A DNA stretch of 20,734 bases from the IMG/VR virus record IMGVR_UViG_3300001472_000248, positions 1 through 20,734 of that record. One strand, 5' to 3'. Position 1 is the first letter of the stretch, and each line of letters begins with the position of its first letter. The translations under genes and the position numbers were made by a program. The notes under the pieces are model-generated. The model worked only from the letters and a program-made list of their open reading frames with translations, did no database searches and was not told the origin of the DNA. This document shows, one piece after another, positions 7,103 through 19,100 of the stretch. Source of the DNA: a virus.

Positions 7103-10100
7103 ATGGGGAAGAGTACACGCAAAACGCAGGCTCTATTACCAAGTGTTTTCCAAACGCCGAAGAACAATGATTTTCTTGAAGCAACTTTGGATCAATTGGT
7201 TGAACCAGCTAAAACGCAAAAACTATCACAGTATGTTGGTAGAACAACCGTTCCAAGTTATAAAACCACAGACGGGTATATACCAGAAGCCACTGATGAC
7301 AGAAAAAATTATCAATTAGAAACTGCAACAGTATATAGATCAGATGGAAATACTGTTGATTTTGCCGCACCTTATATTGATGTAATCAACGAGATCAGTG
7401 CAAGTGGTGGCAACAATAGTAAACATGACAGAATGCTATCTAATGATACATTTTCTTATACGCCACCTATTGATGCAGATAAGTTTGTAAACTATCGAGA
7501 ATATTATTGGATGGGCATGGGATTATCACCTGTGCGATTGTATGCAGGCACACCGGGAGCTAATATATCTTTTGATGTTGTAAACAATGCCGCCGGCGGT
7601 TACAAATTCAGTCACAAAACTGCAAGTAATCCAGACATCATTGTTTATAAAGGAAACACATACAATTTTGATATAGGTGCATATGGACACCCTTTTTGGA
7701 TCAAATCACAATATGGTACTGGAACAGATAATGCAATAGGATCAAGTTTAGTAATTAACAACGGTCAACAAAATGGCAGAGTCACACTTAAAGTTCCTGC
7801 AAGTGATTCTAGCACCAGTTATCCAGAAGTATTGTACTACCAGTGTCAACACCATACAGCAATGCGTGGTAGAATAATTGTAAGAGACCTTAGCGATGAA
7901 CTATTTGATGTAACTGAAAATTTAATAGGTGTAACTGAGTTTACTGACTTCTCAGGATTAAAATTATCCAACGGACTCACAGTATCAACATCATCGGACC
8001 TATCGGAAACCTACCAAAACAAAACTTATTACATAGAAGGAGTTGGTAGCACAATTGATCTTGTTGCAGAGACTGAGATGCGTACATACGGTGACTGGGC
8101 ACAAGACATCGGAGCCATATGGGATGAAAATGGAATTGAAGGTTGGGATACCGCAGGTTTTGATAATTCAACAGGACAACTTGTAAGAACTGATTACTTT
8201 ACAATATCTAGGCAAGCACCAGATAGAAATGCTTGGTCAAGATCTAATAGATGGTTTCATAAAGATGTAATACTTGAATCAAATAAAAGAAACAACTATT
8301 CTCAGATTTTACCTGAAACAGCAAGAGCAAAAAGACCTATTATTGAATTCCAGTCAGGCTTAAATTTATACAATTACGGATCATTGCATAGAGTAGTTGA
8401 TGTGGTAGACACACTTACAACAGATGCATTATCTTTAGTTTCGGGAACAGTCGGGTTTACTGCTGATGGTACATTATTACGAGAAGGCGACAGAGTAGTT
8501 TTCACTAGTGACCCAATTGAAAATAACAAAATTTTTACAGTACGATATCTATCACTTGATTCGTCTACAGCATTATCAAACGTAGACAATCCTACACAAA
8601 TTCATCTTCAACTAGAAGATGACTCAACAGTGATTGCTGACGACACTTCTATTGTATCTAAACGTGGAGATAAAAATAAAGGACAAGCATATCATTATAG
8701 CAGAAGCAATGCAACATGGACAAAGTCACAGCAAAAAACAGGAGTAAATCAAGCACCATTATTTGATGTATACAACACAGCAGGTATATCTTTGGGAGAT
8801 TTGACTGCTTATACATCAACTAACTTTACTGGTACTACTGTATTTCAAATAAACACTGATGAACAGGGAACACCTGATACAATATATGGCCAAAACGTTT
8901 TGTATTCTAGGTTAGGACTGTTATCGGATATACAAGTCAAAGATACATTTGACAGTGATACTTTTGCGTATGTTACTGGATCAGCAACACAAGTAGAGAA
9001 CGTAAAACAATATTATCTTAGAAAAACTGATAGACTTGGAAACCAAAACTACATTACAAATTACACGAAATCAGGCAACGCAGTTAGACAACGAGTAATA
9101 CAACAATATGTTGCAGGAAAAAATCAAACTGATTTCGAAGTGTTATCTTATGACAAACCTTCTACACTTGCAGACATAGATGTTCACGTTTTTGTAAATG
9201 GTGCAAAAATTTCTAAGTTTACTCAAGTGGAAGGCACTGACAACAAATTATTTGCAAGACTAACAACTGGATCGAAAGATAATGATATTATAACTATTAA
9301 AACACATAGTACTTTAGGAAAAAGAACATCTATAGGTTATTATGAAGTATCTGTCTCTGCAGAAAAAAATCCTCTTAATGAAGGTATATCAATATTCACA
9401 GTTGGTGACATAAACGAGCACTATCTATCAGCACTGAATAATCTGAATACAGTAACAGGGACACAAATTGGAACAAATAATACAAGAGACTTAGAACAAG
9501 TATTTGTAAACGGCACAAACATTTTGCAACATGAAGGCAGTATGCCTCTTGCTTCTCTTTTTGCTAGAGACACCGCAGTAAATTTAGTGGATGCTTGGAG
9601 ACAATCAGGCACACACTACGAACAGTATAAGGCAACTGTACTTAAAACGTGTGATAAAGTTGTGCTTGGAGATATAGCAAGAGATAATCTTGACACAATT
9701 TTAGAAGAAATAAATCTTAATAAAAATGCAACATTTGCATATTATGACTCGGACATGTTGGCATATGGCAATGATAAAACAGTTTTAAAATATACAGTAA
9801 CTGATGCAAGTGTAGTTTTTTATCCAATGACTACTGCTTTTAATTTAGAATCTACAAATGATTCTGCGATCTATGTGTATGTGAATGATGTTCAATTGAC
9901 ACATGGCACAGATTATGAATTTGTAGGATTGAGTGATAGTGCTAACTTTAATGGTATAGAAATAAAAAGTAGTTTGTCTGTAAATGATGTCATTAAAATT
10001 GAGGAACACGTTATTACTACTGCAAGTTTTTTACCGCCTACACCCGCAAAACTAGGACTTGCTCCTGCATACGAACCAACATTATCTTTCGATAACACTT

Positions 10101-13100
10101 ATCAAGCAGAAGATAGTACAGATGTTGGCTTGAAAGTTTTACGTGGCCATGATGGAAGTAAGATGATAGCATTTGGTGATCTACGAGATGATATAATGTT
10201 AGAATTTGAAAAAAGGATTTATAACAATATCAAAGTAACTCATGACCCAGAATTAATTGATCTATCATTTGGAAGATTTAAAACAAACGATTATACAAGA
10301 ACTGAATTAATAAATTTATTCGCTAGAGATTTTTATTATTGGACTGGAGTCAACGGTGTTGATTACACAACAAATGATATCTACACAGGTGAAAATAGTT
10401 TTACATGGAATTATGGAGATTATTCTAAAAATGTAAACAAATCTACTGACTCTGATCCGTTGCCTGGCTCGTGGAGAGGCATCTATTTAGAATATTTTGG
10501 TACAACATCTCCGCACACAACTCCATGGGAAATGTTTGGATTTTCTGTTAAACCAACATGGTGGGAAGACCAATATGGTCCATCTCCTTATACTTCTGGA
10601 AACGAAGTACTATGGGACCACGTAGCAAGAGGACAAATAGCACAAGGTTCAAGAGCAGGTACATATGCCAAATATGCTCGTCCGGAAGTTTATTCATGTA
10701 TTCCTGTAAATGAAAATGGCGATTTAATTACTCCTGGTACAGCAAGATTGCTTTCCAATGACACTAATAATTCTTTAAATTTAAAAAGAAATTGGTCATA
10801 TGGTGATTTAGGACCTGCAGAACATTCTTGGAGATTTAGTTCTAGTTGGAGATTTGCAGAACAGATTGCTAAATTTTTAGCATATCCAGTCAAATATGCA
10901 GGATTGTTTTTTGATGTTTCTAGGCAAAAGAAAAATTTTATAGGGCAGTCTGTGTATGACGGAAAGTTTAGAACAACGCCGATTAATTATGCATTACCTA
11001 ATTCAGCATTACATGTCCACACGTCAGGATATATTAATGTAATTTTAGATTATTTAAAATCACAAGGACTTGATCAAACTGCACTTACAGTTAGATTACA
11101 AAATTTAAGTGTTCAGTTAGTCTACAAAATGGCAGGATTTACAAATTCTGCAAACTTAAATGTACAACTTGGGTCATCATCACCATTAAGTTCAAACACT
11201 TCTGTCTTTGCTCCAAAAGAAAATTTTGATCTAATTGTACACAAGTCTGCTCCAAGTTCAGTTGCAAATTATTCAGGAGTAATTGTTGAAAAATCAACCA
11301 ACGGATACAAAGTAAGTGGCTATTCTAATTTTGATAGAGCATTTACAATTATGTCACCTATCGAGAACGGAGATTTTGGACAAGTATCAGTAGGACAAAC
11401 TACAGAAGCATTTACAGAATGGCAAGGTGGAGGATTTTATAATGTTGGATCCATTGTTAGAAATGGTGGAAAATTTTATAGAGCTACAAAATCAATTAAT
11501 TCTGTACAAGAGTTTGTTGAAGACAATTGGACTTTAATAGGAGCAACCTTACCACTAAAAGGAGGAGTTACTGTACGAAAATACAAGAATTATAAATCAG
11601 TTACTACAACAATTCCATATGGTACAGAATACAGAACAGAACAAGAAGTCGCAAACTTTATCTATGGATATGAAAAACACTTAGAATCTATAGGATTTAA
11701 TTTTGATGAGTTTTCACAAGACTTAAATCAAACAATGAATTGGGATCTTTCTGTAAAAGAGATATTATTTTGGAGCACACAAAACTGGGCCGTTGGTTCT
11801 GTTTTATCTGTTTCGCCTGCCTCTAGTAAATTAGTACACTCTAAGAAAACTACAATAGGAGATGATCTTGTACAAGGAGATAAGTTTTACACAATCTTGC
11901 AACAAAATGGTTTGCCAATTCAACCTAAAAATTTAAGGGTAAGACGAACAGACGGACAATTTATTATTGAAACTAATCCTGCAGAGGACGGAATATACAA
12001 TGCTGATATCAGATCAGTGCAAAAAGAACACTTGTTAATTTTGGATAATGTAACATCATTTAATGATATCGTATACAACAGGGCATTAGGAACTAGACAA
12101 CAAAGGCTTAGATTAGTAGGATTTAAAACAGCAGACTGGCAAGGTGATCTATATGCTCCAGGATTTATCATAGACAGAGCTATTATAAACTCATGGGAAG
12201 AATATGTTGATTATGCTATAGGTGATGTTGTATCTTATCAAGGAAACACATACGTTGCAACTGACAATCACCAATCGACTAATAAATTTGATGCATCGCA
12301 ATTCAACAACAAGCCAACACCACAACCTGATATATTAAACAACCTTGACAACAAGGCTGAATCATTTAGAGACTTTTATTCATTAGACACTGAAAACTTT
12401 GATGCAGAACAGCAAAGATACGCTCAACATTTAATAGGATACCAGCAAAGAGATTATCTAGTCAATTTAGGGTTTGAAGAGCAAACACAATACAAATTGT
12501 ACCAAGGATTTATAAAAGACAAAGGTACACAAAAGGTTGTTGACCGATTTCAGTTGCCGGAGCAGTATGGACAAGTAAAATCTTTTGAATTGTTTGAAGA
12601 ATGGTTATTTAGAATCGGCGAATATGGTGGTCACAGAAGTTTAACACAATATGCGTGGCCAGTAAGCGGAACCATTCACAAAGAAAAACAACACGTCTAT
12701 GAACTTACAACAACTGCAAAAGAAGATACAGAAACAGTTATAAATGTTACAGATTTCGAATTAAACAAACGTCCGTACAACTTGCCTGCTACTAAATTTG
12801 CAACATACAATTATGATACAAGCAATTATCCAAGTAACATTTTAAAACTAGGTACTGCAGGTTATCCACAAATAGATCAAGTTGATTTTACAGTTTGGTC
12901 TACAGATGACTTGTTTGATTTAGATGTAGCAAATTTTGAAGAAGGAACACTTATTTGGGTAGCAAACAATGATAAAGGTGACTGGGACGTTTTACGAGTC
13001 AACACATTAACTACACCTATTTTAGACTACAAGCAGTTTGATAACAAAACACAATTTACAACACGTAATGAACATGGTTTAGTCAAAGATGATATACTGG

Positions 13101-16100
13101 CCATAATAGATTTTAGTGGACAAGCACAAGGCATATACAGATTAGAAGAGCCTTTTGACAGTACAGATACTGCTACATCATTTACACTTGCAATATCAGA
13201 TACTTTAGATAGTGTGTTTACTCAAGGCACTTTAGCAAAACTTCAATCAGTAAGAATAAATGATTTTGATGAGTTGACTAACATAGTACCGTCAAAAGGA
13301 TGGAGAGAAAATGATTATGTATACGTGGATAATAATTATGAAACTAATGGCGGGTTATGGCAAGTATACAAACGTGATTCTTTAGGAAATTTTGAACTTG
13401 CTGACATATCCACTCTACCTTTAAATTCTGATCTGTCTGATGCAAAAATTGATGATGAAGAATTTGGACATTCTATGTCGTTGTCAAAGGATACAAGATG
13501 GATGGCAGTTGGTTCTGCTAACAAAGAAAGAATATTAATTTATAATAGAGCAACGTCAATTGACCCAATTATAAACTATTCACAAATAGTTCCAGATATT
13601 AAAAATGCCGCAGCTGATGATGAGTTTGGCCAGAGTGTTGCAATATCAAGCAATGGAAAAACAATTTTAGTAGGTGCGCCTAAGACCGGGGATATAATAA
13701 GACTTGTTTCTAATCACCCTGACAGCACAAGAACACTTGCACGTGGTCAAGATGTAGTAGGGTCTGAAACAACTGCTACAGGAAAAATTTTAAGATACGA
13801 AGAAGGTGAAACACAAGATGTATTATACATCAAGGTTTCGTCAGGCACGAACTTTGCAGATTCGGCACTGGATATATCCGACTCCTCTACAGTTTCAATT
13901 ATAGACGGACTTACTGATGGAGATCGAACAGATCAAGGTACAGTGCATATAGTCACTAGAAATGCAGACGAATTGTATGCAACAACAGAAAATATTGTTT
14001 CACCTGTGTTTGCACAAGGTGAACTATTTGGACAAAGTGTTGCTATTAGTGGAGACGGAGAATGGGTAGCTGTTGGTGCTCCTGGTGGACCAAATGACTC
14101 AACTTTCAGTAACAGAGGTTCGGTATATGTGTACAAAAAAATTGTCGATAGTAGCACACTTAGTACAACTAGATATGTTTATCAACAAACTCTAGCTCCT
14201 GGAGACAATCCAGAGCAAAAAGATGATAGTGGCAACCAAGGTATGCAGTTTGGTGATAATATTGTAATGAGCAATGATGGAAACACTATTGTTGTAGGTG
14301 CTAAACTTTACGATGATTCATCTATAACAGATTCTGGTAGAATCTTTGTTTATAGAAAACTAAATGATTCATTTGTTAAGATTGAAGAGTTTGGACCGGA
14401 TGTGGCATTTGATGAAACAAGATTTGGTGAAAGTGTTGTAATTAGTGATGATGGTACAGACTTATTAGTAGGCAGTCCGCGTGAAAAGAATACATTGTCA
14501 GAACAAGGTGTAGTGTATCACTACTTAAACAACAGTTCAGCACACATAGGTGACGGGTCAACTACTGCTTTTACACCAACGTTTACTGTAGACAAATATA
14601 CAAAATTGTATGTGTCTGTGAGTACTACACAAGTTAAATTTGATGACTCTTCATCAACATCAACATATCATATAAATGCGGCAACAAATCTAGTAACTTT
14701 GGCTACAACACCGCCATTAGGAGCACAAATTGTAATTCAACAGTACAAAAAACAAGCACGGATATTGTCAAATCCAATTGAGCAAGGTGCAAGATTTGGC
14801 GAATCTATGGCGTTAGCTGACAACATGCTGGCCGTGTATTCTGCAAGTGGACTGACAACTAGAGATACATCATTTGATAAGTTATTGCTTGATAGTTCCT
14901 CAAATTTAGCCAATGAAACTACATTTGATAACAAAGGTACGTCATTCTCAACTCGAATTCAAGATACAGGAAATGTGCAAATATTTCAAAAATATGATGA
15001 TACGTGGATACACAACGAAGTATTAACAAATGTCACTGGAACTGTTGATGATAGTTTTGGAAAAAGTATTGCATTATCATCACAAAATGTTTACGTTGCC
15101 GCACCTGGAAGAGAAATATCTGTAGGTAGTGATTCAACCAGAGTAGATGCAGGTGAAGTTTATGTTTATAACAAAACAAGTAATGTAAATTATTGGAACG
15201 TAGACGTAACACAACCTAACTTAGTGAATCCTTATTTGATCAAAAAAACTTTCTTGTATACACAAGGAAACAATAAACTTTTATTAGATATGCCTAGAAT
15301 TGATCCTGTGAAGAACTTATTCTTTGCACAGATTGATCAAGATATAAAATATAAAACTGATTTTGATCCAGCAAACTACGATTCATGGAACGATGAACAT
15401 GTTGGTGAAATTTGGTTAAACACTACCCAACTTAAATTCTTGTGGTACGAGCAAGGTGATCTAAACTACAAACTTCGCAACTGGGGTAAACCTCATCCGT
15501 CTGCAGTGATATCAGTCAAAGAATGGGTAAAAAGTACATTGACTCCGAGTCAATGGAATGCTCAGTCAATTACCGAAGATGGGTCAAATGCAGGAATCAC
15601 TGGTACAGCAAATGAAGACTTTAATACACAAGATGTCTTCAGTGATATTACTAACAATTTTATAACATTTTATTATTACTGGGTTGAACAACCAACTATT
15701 TTACCTAACGTGTCTACAAGGTCAGTCACAGCGGCACAAATAGCTAATACAATTCAAGATCCGAAAACATTCACAGACAATTACACAGCAATTATTTCAG
15801 ATGATGCTTTATTATTAAGCATACAAGCAAGTATTTTAACAAATAAAAATCTTTCATTCCATATAGAAAACACCAGTGACGAAAATGAACTAGAACCACA
15901 TGTTGAATATCTAATGGTAGCAGAAGGTGATGACGGTGTAAAAATTAATTCTACACTTGTTGCAAAAATGGAAGACTCATTAATAGGAACTGATAGTTTT
16001 GGTAGAAAAGTGCCTGACTTAACTTTCCCAGATGACATGAGATACGGGTTAGAAAACAGACCAAGACAAACTATTTTCAAAGATAGAACTGATGCTTTAA

Positions 16101-19100
16101 AAGGAATTGTTACTTTTATTAACAGTAGATTAACTTTGGCTCCATATGCAACACAAGTTAACTTAACTAAATTTAATGAATCGGATCCGATACCTAATGA
16201 AAAATTGGGAGAATGGAATCAACAAGTAGATACAGAGATTGATCTAGATTATATCAATACAGAAACACTAGTGTCCGGTCATACAGTATTAGTTACTTTG
16301 GATTCTCAGGCAGATGGATGGTCGATATGGACATACAACGGATCTGCATTTACTAGAACTAAATCTCAAACTTATGACACAACAAGATACTGGTCATATG
16401 CAGATTATTATGCGACAGGATACTCTTTGTCGACAGTTCCTGATATTATTGTTGCTAATGAAAAATCTAAAAAAGAGTTATCTCTAAATGTAGGACAAAT
16501 TGTTAAGGTTCGTTCAAGTTACAATGGTCAATTTAGAACATATCTAAAAACAGCAACTGGGTACGATGTAATTGCAATTGGCCAAGGCACACTAGAATTA
16601 TCTAATGCTTTGTATGATTATGCGGCAGCTAATAAAGGATTTGGTGGGTATGCATACGATAGTTTAGTGTATGACGAAGAAGCAGTGCAAGAAATAAGAA
16701 ATATTTTACAAGCAATACAAAACTTTAATGAATCTTCAGACTTTAATTATAATGAACTTTTCTTTACAGCTATTAAAATTGCACTAGCACAAGATAATGG
16801 CGTAGACTGGGTTGTAAAATCATCCTTTATTAAGAAAAATAATATTACAGATATAATCAGTACTGACACTGAATTTAAACTTGATAACTCTGTAAATGTT
16901 AACAAATATTTTGAAGAAGTACTTCCATTTAAAACATCAGTGAGAGATGATGTTAATAAAAATGGTGTGCTAGATGTTATTGAAGGTGATTATACAGATT
17001 TTGACAATCCAACTTATTGGGAGCCTACAGCATCCAAATATATTACGCCGGAAGTTTTTGCAGGAGATTCTACATATTATAGTGCATATGAAAAATATCC
17101 ACACAAAGCATATTCAGAAAATTACAAATACACACTGACTTCGATTGCAGTTGACGATGGAGGATCAGGCTATACAACGCCACCTGATGTAGTAATAGCA
17201 GGAGGTGGCGGATCAGGCACAAAAGCAACTGCGATTATCAATAATGCTACAGTGACATCGATAGTTGTTTCGTCAAAAGGTACTGGGTATTATGAAACAC
17301 CAACAGTTACTTTGATAGGCGGTGGAGGTGCAGTACTAGTATCGGCTAAAGTTCATGCTGTTTTAGAAAACACAAAAATTAGAAAATTAAATGAAACAAT
17401 CAAATTTGATAGGATTGCAGTAAATCATGCACTTGCTGGCGGACCGCCTAGTATAAAGACTTGGACAAAAGATACAGTGTATTCAAAAGGTGATAACTTA
17501 AGATACATCAATGAAATTTATAGAGTAAATTATTCATTCAAATCAGGAGCAACTTTTGATACTGATGTATTGCAAGATGATTCAGCAATTACTGATTCAT
17601 CGACAGTTAGTAATTTGACGCCGTTAACTAGATGGAACGCCGCTGACAGAATTCATGCTTACTATGCACCAACTGCAGGCATGGCTGGATTGTTAGGAGA
17701 TGGGTCAACAGCAATTAATTCATATGCTCAACTAATGACTGGTCTAGAATACAAAGGCACTAGGATTAAAGCAACCACGTTTAATGCAGGTTCAGGTTAT
17801 GATATGGCTAGTTACGATGTTTTAAATTATGACAAAGCTACAGAGGATAGTGAACTTACAGCAGAAGAACTAGGAGACTTGGACACTGTTATTGATTCTA
17901 AATCATTTACTACAAGTTTAGGAACCAGAGCAGAAGATATCAATGTTGTAGGTGATGCATTTATATCAGAATATTCTGCAAACGGGCCTGAAGAACTATT
18001 ACCTGGTGGAGTATATGACACTGTGGATATTAAAGTGTTTACTAGAGCAACCGACGGCGCTGGTATTATACAAAAACGAAATCATTATGGAGACGGTAGT
18101 ACAAGAACATTTACCACTCCGGAGCCAAGAGCAATTGATGGCGTAAGAGTATTTGTTAATGATCAATTTAAAAAATTGACTACAGATTACACAATAGATT
18201 ATAAAGCAAAAACAATTACATTTGTAGTTGCACCAGTGGAAAATTCATTTATTAAGATTGTGTGTTTCCAGGTATCAACAGATAACTTAATTGCTAATAT
18301 TACTAGAGAAGGCGATGGCTCTGCTGTTGATTTCGATATAGAAATTGCATTTAATTTAATACAACAAAATTATGTTTTAGTAAATGGTGTTAAAACAGCA
18401 GTAACTATTAGTAAAACGCCTAACACAATTACAACTAGAGTAACATTCAGTAGTGCTCCGGCAAACAATTCTATAATTGAAATGTACTTGTTTGATTCGA
18501 CAACAGGTACAAAAGCATTTTCAGAAGTTGAAACCACTGAATACACTATACCTACAGATTCTAGTAAAACAGTTGTAACATTGACAACATCTCCAGGAGC
18601 ATTTGGACCACTACACCACAAAGTAATTGTTGAAGGAGTTTCAGGTGGTGCAGGCGGAAACAGATACAGGTTAAGACCACCTCAAGTGAAATACTATGTA
18701 GGTGACGACACAACCGTAATATTTGCTGTGCCTGATGAACCTTTCAACAGTAGATTGGCAACACTTGCAAATTCAGAAGTGTATCTTAATGGAGTCAAGC
18801 AATCAGCATCTGAATACACATTGGAGTTAAATGTAAATTTAGAAAGAGAAATACATTTCAGCCTACCACCAGCATCAGGTGACGCTATTGCTGTTGTTTT
18901 AAAAGTTGGCATGGATTATGTTGTAAATGAAAATGGAACATTGGAACTGTTTGGTGAATGGCATGATGGCAGTACTATCATGAATGAAAAAATATTTGTA
19001 ACCACATTTAGTAATCATGATCAAATGGGTATGCGTACACAGGTGTTTGCCGCATCAACTGGTTCACTTGTGGCTAGTATATTAGACTTTGGAATTTTAT

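Noticed and set aside
7099-7103. A programmed frameshift joining gp6 and the giant gene at the AAAA run (TTAAAATG)
   Set aside because: Both genes have normal ends: a TAA, then an ATG one base later. There is no slippery heptamer or downstream hairpin that would be needed, and gp6 ends in a natural low-complexity tail.
15781-16080. A 99-codon - strand frame antisense to the giant gene
   Set aside because: It and the many other antisense frames of 60-135 codons are expected by chance opposite long AT-rich genes; none shows a motif or an upstream signal.
17952-18146. A 64-codon + strand frame inside the giant gene
   Set aside because: Shadow of the main frame; no ribosome-binding site or recognisable motif.
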